Below, piece after piece: positions 9,190 through 17,711 of a DNA stretch of 35,411 nucleotides. The position numbers and the translations under genes are program-made. The notes beneath the pieces are model-generated. The model worked only from the letters and a program-made list of their open reading frames with translations, was not told where the DNA came from and did no database searches. Numbering within the stretch: position 1 is the stretch's first letter; each line of letters starts with the position of its first letter. Source of the stretch: Treponema sp. (lineage in GTDB: Bacteria > Spirochaetota > Spirochaetia > Treponematales > Breznakiellaceae); assembly GCA_031254365.1 (NCBI GenBank), contig JAIRUN010000014.1, positions 1 through 35,411 on the forward strand, read 5' to 3'.

Positions 9190-12100
9190 TTAAGGTTCTA
9201 TCCTGACCAATTCCCCGCCGGACCTTCCAAAAATCTCCTCCTCGTACATACATTCGGCAGAAGCGGGCGGCGTGGGATAAATACCGGGCATGACGGCGCG
9301 GAAGCGGAATTCCACCTGCTGCCTGCCTGCCTTGAAAAAATCCCAATGGAAGCGGGCTTCATCATCCATGATGAAACGCAGGGGCGGAGCCTGATAGTAG
9401 TCGCGATACCTGTAATCCCATTCATTGCCTGACTCTCTCTCGTCCTCAGAAGAAGGCGGAACAGTGGAACTGGTAACAAAAGTTGCGTCTACGATTTCAG
9501 CCCCTGAAGGAATGGGCGCACGGAGTGCCACAAAAGTACGGTCGCGGGAACTGGAAACAATAATCCGCCGGGTATAGGTTTTGCCCGGTTTGAGCCTGCC
9601 GTCTTTAACCGGATTGCCATCAGAATCAAAAGTTTCCACAAACACGCCCAGCCCTTCATCGCGCGGTCCGGCCAGTTCCACGGGAATGCCGTAGCGGAGG
9701 CTTGCCGTATAATAGAGCCTGCCAGTACCTGAGCGTTCAATCCGCAGGGGCAGCAGGGTGTCGCGGGCAAGATCAACCAGGGGATTTTCCGCGAAATAAC
9801 CGTTATACGAAACCGGAACGCCGCCGTAGGTTTTGAATTCTGCGTTGAGCAGGGAAGCCTCCCCCAGACTCACATTGGCAGCAAGCGGCGCATCTCCTGA
9901 TTTCCACTCGGAGGATTCGGCATCGCCTGTCATTCCAAAGGCAAGCACCGCCCAGAAAGAAGAAGCGGTGTTATTCCACACTCCCCGGCGCTGCCGCTCG
10001 ATCAGGGATGTGGCAAGGCGGCTTGTCATGTCGTCTTCGGGACTGAGTGCCTGGAAAAGCATCAGTGCCAGGGCGTAACGATCCGCGTCATAGCCCCAGA
10101 AATTACCCCGGCGCTCATAAGTATCGGTAAGGTCAAGGCTTCGGGTTCCTGGCCGGATAAAACGGCGAACCCTGTCTCTGGTGGAGGCGGCCAAATCTTT
10201 TTGCCCCAGTTCCAGCGCGGCAAGTCCGGCAAATGCCCAGCCGGAAATTCCCAATTCATCCCCCTGTCTCAGAAAGGCGCTTATTTCAGTTCCAATCCGC
10301 TCGCCGTACATGGCCCTGATCCACAATGAGTAACCTTTGAGGAAGGGGTCTCTTGAAATATAATTTTCGGAATTAGTGCTAACAGAAGTAATATAAGAAA
10401 CCAGCCGCCGCGTGTTAAGTGAATCGGGAACCTTCATTCCCTTTGCTTTTGCCAGCGCCGCGATATGCGCCATTCTGAGACTGACAAAAGCATCCCCACG
10501 CGAGCCGCCCGGCCAGTACGGAAAGGAGCCGTCTCCCAGTTGGGATTTGGCGATTTCGGCAAGTTCATCCTCGATGATCTTTCGCGGATTCCACGGGCCG
10601 GACCCGCGAAGCGGGCTTGCGAGATCAAAAGCGTCCAGATGTTCTCCAAAGGCAACGATGGGCAGCAGACGAGCAGTACGCTGCTCAATGCAGCCATAAG
10701 GATAATCCAGCAGATAACGCACCGCTTCTTTAAGAGTCGCAAGCCGCGAGGCGGAAAGGCTTATTTCCACATTGCCCGTTCCTTCGGGAACCAGCGAAGG
10801 CAGAACCATTCCTTCTTCGATAAAACTGTCACTGCTTCCCAAGTTGCCGATGGTAGTTACTGTCTCGGTCAGGCTGGGCCGGTCAACGAGAATGGTTCTG
10901 ATGATCCGTTCATTCACTTGGGGTGAGCGGAGGGTAAATGCAAGCTGCGCTTCGCCAATGCCCAGAGCAGCGACTCTGAATGTAACTTCCTGCGAAGTGC
11001 CGGGAAGTATTTTTACGGTTTTGGAATCTTCACCGTCAACTTCGATCACCGTATCCCACAGATTTTCCGCAGGGGGATTTGTATTTGTTCTGGTAGTTGC
11101 AGCAAGCGAGACACTGGCCTCCATTGGCTCATTTTCAAGATTGGTGAGGATGAGCGAAACTGTGCCGGTGTCACGCCAGCGGAGTTTGCGGGGCAATGCG
11201 GCTATTGCCGTAAGCGGCGCGCTTACCCGCAGATCCTGTTCCCTGATGCCAAAGTTATGCAGACCAACGGCCACCGCCGTACAGCGGTAAGTGGTAAGGG
11301 AGTCAGGCAGACCGAATTGTACGGTAACTGTTCCGTCCGCGCCGGTTAAGAGATACGGTTCAAAAACCGCTGTTGGCCGGAAATCCTTGCGTTCTTCCAA
11401 TTTGGAATCATCCCCGCTGTCACCGCCCTGCAGATCGGAAAGACTGTATGTTACCGGATCGATTAACAGGGAACGGCTGTCCGCGCCGCGCACCCCCAGC
11501 GGAAAATTACGCGGATTGTAAAAGAAAGCGACCGGATCAGGCACGTGGTAATCAATAAGGTCTACCACTCCCCTATCCACCGCCATAAAACTCACCTCGG
11601 TATTTGGCGCGGGCCTACCGTTAAGCGTAACTTTAACACTTACTTGGGCTTGTTCCGCAGGGCGATAAGCCACTTTGGAATTTTCAATCTCGATCTGATA
11701 ATGGCGGCTTTCATGATCAACATAAATCGGCGTAACGCCAAAGATGCCTTTTGGTTTATCAAGATCAGGCTCATAGTAGGTATTTTGCGGCGGGCCTGAG
11801 CGCACTGTGTATGATGAAATCGCGGCATACACAATCGGCACATACGATTCTTCAATGGGAATGTCAATGGTCAGGGCCGACCCTTCAAGTTTGATAATTT
11901 GCTGGGAGATGATTCCCTCGCGTTCCAGCGTTAACAGATATGTGCCTTTTTCAAGCGGAGAGCGAACCAGAATCTTCGCCGTTTCTCCGGGCGCGTAACT
12001 TTGACGGTCAGTGCCAAGCGAGATCGTATCAACATCATCAGAACCCCAGCGCACCCAGCCCGCACCGCTTACATAAAAGCGGAAACGTGTCGCGGCGATC

Positions 12101-15100
12101 CGCTGCGTCTGATCGCGGCTTTGAAGCCGTACTTCCCACAGGCCGCTCTTGTCCGGCGTAAAATTTAACACTCCTGATATAAACGCGGCCGCGCCGGATT
12201 GCGGTTCAATTTTTACGGTTCGTTCCACGGCAATTTCCTCAACCCGCTCCCACACGAGATTAACCCTGCCGCCGATTCCCGCCTGCCGCGCCTGTTTCCA
12301 CTCGTGGCGGACAAGCTGAATCAAAAGTTCCGATGCGCCTGATCCCGCGCCGCTCTGGTTCCGCCATGCGCTGCCTTCCGGCGTAACGAGCGCCCAGCTT
12401 AAAGTTGCGGGTCTTTCCGCGCTGAGAAAATACGCCGAAGGGCTTGTAGCGGCAAAGGCCGCATTATCTCCCGAAGAACCGCCGCCCGCTGACGCGGCAT
12501 TTCTCAAAGTTCCTGAATCAAGGCGGGCCGCGATGTAAAATGAAGCCGGATGCACCAGCACAGCCGCGCGGCTTGCAATTTCCTGCCGGGCCGCGTCCTG
12601 CACCGAAGCCTCAAGCCGGTAGCGGTACACCGCGCCTTCAATGCCATCGCTGCGGCTCTCATGGCTTATCTGGGCTGTTCCGTCAGGGCCGAGCGTTCCC
12701 TCTCCCTGCCCCACATAATTGCGGCCATCGCCCAGTTCCGGCCCGATGCGCCAGTTTCGCCACACGCTGCCGGGATTAAAGCCTGAAGGCTCCCGCGTCC
12801 AGTACCAGTTGTAAGGAGCGCCGGAAAGCCCGCCGCCCGCAAGATATGAAGCGGAAAGGGAAGCGGTGAGTTTTTCCCCCTGATACACAACCACATCGGG
12901 AAAGCGCAGGGAAGATTCAAAACGCAGGCGCTCAAAATTCGCAACGGTAAAAGAAATGGACGTTGATAATTCACGATTACTTGACGCATCAGGAAGGCGG
13001 CGGTACGTGATCTGATACCTGCCCGGATCAAGTTTTTCAGGCAGGGTAAAAGCGCCGTAAGAGCCGCCGTTTACGGTGGTTTCCCCGTTCAGCGTGGCAA
13101 GTACCGGCGCTTGATATGCCCCGCTGCTCACTTCGATTCGATACAGCCCCTGATATGCCTCATAACGCCCCCGCCTGAGATTGCGGTCAATGCCCCGGAA
13201 GCTGACAGTTTCACCTGGCCGGTACAGTCCCCGGTCGGTAAAGATAAAGGTTACCGGACGTTCCCGCTCAACGGTAAAGGGGCTTGCCGCCGCCTCAATA
13301 CTGAAACGCCAGAGGTTGTGGCTGTTGTTGGGAATAAACTCGGCCCTGTCCTGTGTATCGCCCTGACCCTCGCTTACCCTGATCCGTAAACCTTTGGCTC
13401 CAATTTCTCTTGTCCCATAGTTGTATTGCGGCTCGGTAAAACGGGAAACAAAATCACCGTTGGGAAATTCAAAAACCGCAAGCCCCTGCGCGTCAGTTTT
13501 TTTGCTGACAATAGCCCGCTCGCCTTCCAGCAATTCCACTTCGGCGTTTGCCGCCGCTGTCCCGTCTGAAAGATGAGTAGCCCATACAATCACCATATTA
13601 TACGCATAACGCACTGTTATGCCGATATTCGTAACCTGCACGGTAAGCCATGTGTCGCCTGAATCGATTCTGTCCCGCTGCCATGATGATCTGGTCTGGT
13701 AATTCCAGCGCAGGGCAACGCTGCCCTTTCCCGCGGCATTGAGAAAGGGAGAAAGGTCTTCCATAAAATACCGTTTGGAATCCTGCGGCAGTTTTGATTT
13801 ATCCACATCAACAAGGCCGGTCAGGGGAAGGGTCTCGTAGGGACTCTGCGCGGCGGCAGCCATTGTCCGCAGCAAAACCGGGTTCTGCGTTTCCCAAACT
13901 ATGCGGGGCGGAAAGGCCGCTTCCAGCATCCGCGCTCCCCGGTTGTGGATATACACATAACTGTTGGCCTCGCCCACCTCCGCCATAACCTGTTCCGCCC
14001 TGCCCAAAGAACGGCCATACAAATCTTTAAGGTCCGCCGAAATTCGCACGGTGTAATTTTTCTGATACTCAAGCGGCAGACGGTTTATTACCACAGAAGA
14101 ACCGTATACATGAACATTTTCTGTTTTCAGCGCGGGAAACCCGTCAACCGAAAAATATTTTTCCGCGCCATTGGGTTCCACATCCTGATTAAATGTGAGG
14201 CTGATGGGTATCGAATCGCCTTCCTCGGTACGGGCACGGGAATAGCTGCGAACCGATACATTTTCAAAACGGAATGGCAGCAGGGTATGGTAGTTCCAAG
14301 TTTTCGCCTCTTTTGAACCAAGCCAGGCCGGTTCGGAACGGGCTCCCGCTTTCAGTTCCATTACCACATCAGTATCAAGGGGAAGATTATCGCGCATGGT
14401 GAGCAAGACACCCTGCCCGGCCTGATAGCGTTTTTCGTCAATGGCAGGAAGCCGCGAAAGACTAAAGGGCCAGGTTTTACCCGCGGCGCGGATTTCAATC
14501 CACCTGGCGATTTCATCAAGATTTACCGGATATGAAAAAATCAGCTTGATATACTTTGCATCCTCAGGATGAACATTCCGGCTCCAGACCCAGCGATCCC
14601 CTCCGCCCAGCCGCCAGTCCAAAACAGACAGCCGCTCGGTTTCAAAACTGAAAGAGCGCGCGCCCTGCAAAGGTTTTCCGCCCAGCGATGTGATCTTGTC
14701 AGATACAGTAATCGTATAACGTTGCTGCGGAAGGCTCTCCCCATCAGGCTCAAAAGAAAGGAGCTTTGTTCCATACCAGCGGTACACTCCGGGAAGGGGC
14801 GGCTCTATGGTAAAAAGTCCCGCACCCTCACGAATTGGCTCGCCGAGTTTCGCAAGGGGAACCACTGGCTGGGAAAAAACCACATAAATTGACGGCTTTT
14901 TGATTTCCTGGGGAAGCTCATCGCGGGGGCCGTAATCGGCCATGATAAAAGGAGCGTCGCTTTCCTGAATATTGCCGCCGCCAAATGCGCCAGCGTCTGC
15001 GGATACTTCTACCGGTTCATAGTAGGCGATGCGGTAAGAGGCAAGATCAGCAACAGGCCGTCCCCGTTCAACAAAGGAGCCTGAAAAAGCGGTAATTGAA

Positions 15101-15192
15101 CCGCTCCGTTCGGTATCTTTTCCGCAGGAAAGGACACAGCATAACATCGCGCCAATATATATTATGACAGCCCGGTTAAGTGATTTTTTCAT
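9190..15192 (-). CDS. Bacterial alpha-2-macroglobulin family lipoprotein (2000 aa) with thioester motif
   Basis: Lipoprotein-type N-terminus (MKKSLNRAVIIYIGAMLCCVLSCGKD), MG-domain text (FIFTDRGLYRPGETVSFRG) and thioester-domain 'YPYGCIEQRTARLLP' (CIEQ encoded at 10681-10692). Confidence 0.93.
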   Translation of the reverse strand: MKKSLNRAVIIYIGAMLCCVLSCGKDTERSGSITAFSGSFVERGRPVADLASYRIAYYEPVEVSADAGAFGGGNIQESDAPFIMADYGPRDELPQEIKKPSIYVVFSQPVVPLAKLGEPIREGAGLFTIEPPLPGVYRWYGTKLLSFEPDGESLPQQRYTITVSDKITSLGGKPLQGARSFSFETERLSVLDWRLGGGDRWVWSRNVHPEDAKYIKLIFSYPVNLDEIARWIEIRAAGKTWPFSLSRLPAIDEKRYQAGQGVLLTMRDNLPLDTDVVMELKAGARSEPAWLGSKEAKTWNYHTLLPFRFENVSVRSYSRARTEEGDSIPISLTFNQDVEPNGAEKYFSVDGFPALKTENVHVYGSSVVINRLPLEYQKNYTVRISADLKDLYGRSLGRAEQVMAEVGEANSYVYIHNRGARMLEAAFPPRIVWETQNPVLLRTMAAAAQSPYETLPLTGLVDVDKSKLPQDSKRYFMEDLSPFLNAAGKGSVALRWNYQTRSSWQRDRIDSGDTWLTVQVTNIGITVRYAYNMVIVWATHLSDGTAAANAEVELLEGERAIVSKKTDAQGLAVFEFPNGDFVSRFTEPQYNYGTREIGAKGLRIRVSEGQGDTQDRAEFIPNNSHNLWRFSIEAAASPFTVERERPVTFIFTDRGLYRPGETVSFRGIDRNLRRGRYEAYQGLYRIEVSSGAYQAPVLATLNGETTVNGGSYGAFTLPEKLDPGRYQITYRRLPDASSNRELSTSISFTVANFERLRFESSLRFPDVVVYQGEKLTASLSASYLAGGGLSGAPYNWYWTREPSGFNPGSVWRNWRIGPELGDGRNYVGQGEGTLGPDGTAQISHESRSDGIEGAVYRYRLEASVQDAARQEIASRAAVLVHPASFYIAARLDSGTLRNAASAGGGSSGDNAAFAATSPSAYFLSAERPATLSWALVTPEGSAWRNQSGAGSGASELLIQLVRHEWKQARQAGIGGRVNLVWERVEEIAVERTVKIEPQSGAAAFISGVLNFTPDKSGLWEVRLQSRDQTQRIAATRFRFYVSGAGWVRWGSDDVDTISLGTDRQSYAPGETAKILVRSPLEKGTYLLTLEREGIISQQIIKLEGSALTIDIPIEESYVPIVYAAISSYTVRSGPPQNTYYEPDLDKPKGIFGVTPIYVDHESRHYQIEIENSKVAYRPAEQAQVSVKVTLNGRPAPNTEVSFMAVDRGVVDLIDYHVPDPVAFFYNPRNFPLGVRGADSRSLLIDPVTYSLSDLQGGDSGDDSKLEERKDFRPTAVFEPYLLTGADGTVTVQFGLPDSLTTYRCTAVAVGLHNFGIREQDLRVSAPLTAIAALPRKLRWRDTGTVSLILTNLENEPMEASVSLAATTRTNTNPPAENLWDTVIEVDGEDSKTVKILPGTSQEVTFRVAALGIGEAQLAFTLRSPQVNERIIRTILVDRPSLTETVTTIGNLGSSDSFIEEGMVLPSLVPEGTGNVEISLSASRLATLKEAVRYLLDYPYGCIEQRTARLLPIVAFGEHLDAFDLASPLRGSGPWNPRKIIEDELAEIAKSQLGDGSFPYWPGGSRGDAFVSLRMAHIAALAKAKGMKVPDSLNTRRLVSYITSVSTNSENYISRDPFLKGYSLWIRAMYGERIGTEISAFLRQGDELGISGWAFAGLAALELGQKDLAASTRDRVRRFIRPGTRSLDLTDTYERRGNFWGYDADRYALALMLFQALSPEDDMTSRLATSLIERQRRGVWNNTASSFWAVLAFGMTGDAESSEWKSGDAPLAANVSLGEASLLNAEFKTYGGVPVSYNGYFAENPLVDLARDTLLPLRIERSGTGRLYYTASLRYGIPVELAGPRDEGLGVFVETFDSDGNPVKDGRLKPGKTYTRRIIVSSSRDRTFVALRAPIPSGAEIVDATFVTSSTVPPSSEDERESGNEWDYRYRDYYQAPPLRFIMDDEARFHWDFFKAGRQQVEFRFRAVMPGIYPTPPASAECMYEEEIFGRSGGELVRIEP

Positions 15193-15212
15193 AACAATTA
15201 CTGTAATACTGT

Positions 15213-15242
15213 TTTACTTTTTCCTCAATATGATATTATAAT
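15213..15242 (+). promoter_or_regulatory. Candidate sigma70 promoter of the hexokinase gene, with a 14-bp palindrome over the -10 region
   Basis: TTTACT (15213-15218), 18-nt spacer, TATAAT (15237-15242). Perfect palindrome GATATTATAATATC at 15232-15245. Confidence 0.45.
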
Positions 15243-15260
15243 ATCTGGCGGAGGCGAAAA

Positions 15261-16628
15261 GTGAGTTCATGTTTTAACCCGAAAGAATTGTCTGACTTCG
15301 CGCGGTATTACGGCTTTCATTATGACAGTCTGGACCCCATAGCGCTGGTCAAAGATGTGCTTATTGATATGGAGCGGGGCCTTGCGGGGCTGAGTTCAAG
15401 TCTGCCAATGATCCCTTCGTATATCAGCCCGGTGTCGCACCTTCCGCCTGGGAAAACCGTGCTGGCGCTGGACGCGGGGGGAACCAATTTGCGGGCCAGC
15501 CTGATACATTTTGATGAGCATGGCAAAACAGTGACCCAGGGAACCACAAAATCTCCCATGCCCGGAACAACCGGCAGAGTCAGCGCCGAACAGTTTTTTG
15601 ATATGATTGCCGATGCTGCCCTGCCCCTGCTTTCCACTGCGCCCAAAATCGAAGGAATCGGTTTTACTTTTTCGTATCACATGGATATACAATCCAACGC
15701 CGACGGGATTTTACAGTCTTTTAGCAAGGAGATCGATGCCCCTGAAGTTATCGGAAAGGCTATTGGCGCGGGGCTGCGCGAGGCCTTTGCCCGCAAGGGG
15801 CATACGTACTCAGGCCCCATTACGCTGCTCAATGACACGGCGGCGACTCTGCTTTCCGGCCTTGCGACAATACCCGCTGACGGCGAGGCCGTGCCTTCAA
15901 AAAATGCCTATGGTTTTTCAGGAGGGCCGGTAATCGGCTTTATTCTGGGAACCGGTTTTAACACCGCCTACCCTGAAACAAGTATTCCCAAAATCGGTTT
16001 TGAATCGCTGAGTGCGCCCCAGATCGTGGTATGCGAGACCGGAACATTTAATCTTCGCTACCGTGGCCCGCTGGACCGGGAATATGACAGCACCACCAAA
16101 AATCCAGGCGCGTACACGCTGGAAAAAACAACATCAGGCGCGTACCTCGGCCCTCTGACCCTGCATATTCTGAAACAGGCGATAAAAGACAAGGTTCTCT
16201 GTTTCAAAAAATCCGGAGAACTCCTTGCCATGCCCCATCTTGAGACCAGATTCCTCAACGAGTTTACCCATACCCCCCTTGCCGCAGAAGGCCCCCTGGG
16301 TTCCCTGTTCGGCCTTGACGAAGGAGACGCGCTGGCAACAGTGCAGTACCTGACATCAATAGTTACCGAGCGGGCCGCACTGTTTTCCGCCGCGGTTCTG
16401 GCCGCCACAGTGGAGCGTCTGGGAGCCTCTTATGAGCCCTATACCCCGGTTCGCATTGCCGTAGAAGGAACCACTTACCTTATCTACAAAGGAATGCGCC
16501 GCTCGCTTGAGGCATGGCTGCACTATATGCTGTTCAAGGAAAAACCCCGGCCATACATCATTTCGCCGGTTGAACAGGCCAGCCTGTTCGGCGCGGCAGT
16601 CGCAGCAATGAGCGGGGTCAAGGGGTAA
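15261..16628 (+). CDS. Hexokinase (eukaryote-type hexokinase family); GTG start
   Basis: VLALDAGGTNLRASLI, GFTFSYHMD, LLNDTAATLLSG, GFILGTGFNTAYPE. Upstream GGAGG. Confidence 0.88.
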   Translation: MSSCFNPKELSDFARYYGFHYDSLDPIALVKDVLIDMERGLAGLSSSLPMIPSYISPVSHLPPGKTVLALDAGGTNLRASLIHFDEHGKTVTQGTTKSPMPGTTGRVSAEQFFDMIADAALPLLSTAPKIEGIGFTFSYHMDIQSNADGILQSFSKEIDAPEVIGKAIGAGLREAFARKGHTYSGPITLLNDTAATLLSGLATIPADGEAVPSKNAYGFSGGPVIGFILGTGFNTAYPETSIPKIGFESLSAPQIVVCETGTFNLRYRGPLDREYDSTTKNPGAYTLEKTTSGAYLGPLTLHILKQAIKDKVLCFKKSGELLAMPHLETRFLNEFTHTPLAAEGPLGSLFGLDEGDALATVQYLTSIVTERAALFSAAVLAATVERLGASYEPYTPVRIAVEGTTYLIYKGMRRSLEAWLHYMLFKEKPRPYIISPVEQASLFGAAVAAMSGVKG

Positions 16629-16698
16629 AAATCTATAGAGGCTCTAAGGTATGCCCGAAATAGCGCAAGACCGCTATATGCCGAATAAAGTCCGGTAG

Positions 16699-16842
16699 GG
16701 ACGGCCAGCGGCAGTGGCAAGAATTGTCTGGAGTTCTCTGCCGGAGGAGACTATTCAATACACATATCCGGTTGCAGGGGAAAGGCCAGACGAGGCTCCG
16801 CAGGCAGATTCATCCAGATTTTTGCCACTGGCGCTGGCCGCC
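16699..16842. repeat. Long imperfect inverted repeat / candidate structured RNA or palindromic element
   Basis: Left arm 16699-16732 ggacggccagcggcagtggcaagaattgtctgga pairs imperfectly with right arm 16813-16842 tccagatttttgccactggcgctggccgcc. Inner segments tctgccggag and ctccgcaggcaga extend the stem. Confidence 0.6.
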
Positions 16843-16939
16843 CCATTGCCGGGGTTCTTCGAAAGAATTTACGGGTCCTCTTTTAGTATTTTTTTAGGCA
16901 TATATTTCTGCCATTGCCTCAGTTATGCTAGAACCACAC

Positions 16940-16976
16940 TTGACTCTCTTATAAAATCGTATTACAATCTGTAATA
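16940..16976 (+). promoter_or_regulatory. Sigma70-type promoter and palindromic operator candidate of the VapBC-type TA operon
   Basis: TTGACT (16940-16945), 17-nt spacer, TACAAT (16963-16968). Inverted repeat TATTACA-ATC-TGTAATA at 16960-16976 covers the -10. Confidence 0.65.
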
Positions 16977-16987
16977 TGGAGGGGCTT

Positions 16988-17251
16988 ATGACAGGCCAAA
17001 TAACCACCGCACGGCTTCCCGCCGATACCCGTAATAAACTGCTCATTCTTTCCCGGCTCAAGCACAAGACAAAGTCGGATATCATCAAAGAGTCTCTGGA
17101 TATGTACTATGAATACGAAGAAAAAGAGATAGCTTCCTTTGACTTGGGAGAACCCTATTTCGGCAAATACGGTTCAGGTGAACATGACCGTTCTGTCACA
17201 TACAAACAGCGCATAAAAGAGAAACTCCGTGCTAAACTCGATACTCATTGA
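16988..17251 (+). CDS. VapB-like (ribbon-helix-helix type) antitoxin
   Basis: Small protein MTGQITTARLPADTRNKLLILSRLKHKTKSDIIKESLDMYYEYEEKE. GGAGG at 16978-16982 favours ATG 16988 over ATG 16976. Precedes a PIN-domain gene. Confidence 0.75.
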   Translation: MTGQITTARLPADTRNKLLILSRLKHKTKSDIIKESLDMYYEYEEKEIASFDLGEPYFGKYGSGEHDRSVTYKQRIKEKLRAKLDTH

Positions 17252-17711
17252 CGCAGGGCCGCTCATTGCTCTTTTTGATTCAAGCGACAGGCATCATAAG
17301 GGAATCAAATCCTTTTTGAAAGAAAATCCCTACCGGTATATCAGCACTGTGGCGGTATTTACCGAGGTATCCCATATGCTGGATTTCAGTGTCCATGCCC
17401 AGCGCGATTTTTATGAGTGGATTATGTGCAAAGGGGTATTCATCAGTGATATAAACCAGAATGATATGCCGCGCATTGTCCGCCTGACAGAGCAATATGC
17501 CGATCTTCCCATGGATTTTGCCGATGCAACACTTGTCGTTACCGCGGAAAAAACCGGTATACAGGAAATCATCAGCTTAGACAGAGATTTCGATGTATAC
17601 CGGCTTCCCGGAAAAGAACGGATACACAATGTATACAGGCTATCTTCTATTTCTTCTCCGTTAAATTTGCGGGATTCAAAATCGCCGCCGTACCATCACC
17701 GCGCTGGGTAA
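17229..17711 (+). CDS. PIN-domain (VapC-like) toxin; GTG start
   Basis: SILIDAGPLIALFDSSDRHHKG, VAVFTEVSHML, DFADATLVVTAEKTGIQEIISLDRDFDVYRLPG: acidic PIN residues in place. Overlaps the antitoxin by 23 nt. Confidence 0.85.
   Translation: MLNSILIDAGPLIALFDSSDRHHKGIKSFLKENPYRYISTVAVFTEVSHMLDFSVHAQRDFYEWIMCKGVFISDINQNDMPRIVRLTEQYADLPMDFADATLVVTAEKTGIQEIISLDRDFDVYRLPGKERIHNVYRLSSISSPLNLRDSKSPPYHHRAG

Noticed and set aside
9833-14892. Many 60-170 aa ORFs antisense or out of frame within the A2M gene
   Set aside because: The 2000-aa A2M frame is intact and family-supported; the overlapping ORFs show no recognisable motifs and are expected in a GC-balanced long gene.
16629-16939. RNase P RNA, suggested by 'aaagtccgg' at about 16687-16695
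   Set aside because: Other conserved RNase P blocks are absent and the region is too short.
16714-16974. 86-aa ORF MARIVWSSLPEETIQYTYPVAGERP...
   Set aside because: Lies across the long inverted repeat, lacks an RBS and looks non-coding.
16940-17711. VapBC-type pair as part of a larger defence island
   Set aside because: Neighbours are metabolic and surface genes; no nucleases, helicases, recombinases or restriction-modification genes are nearby.
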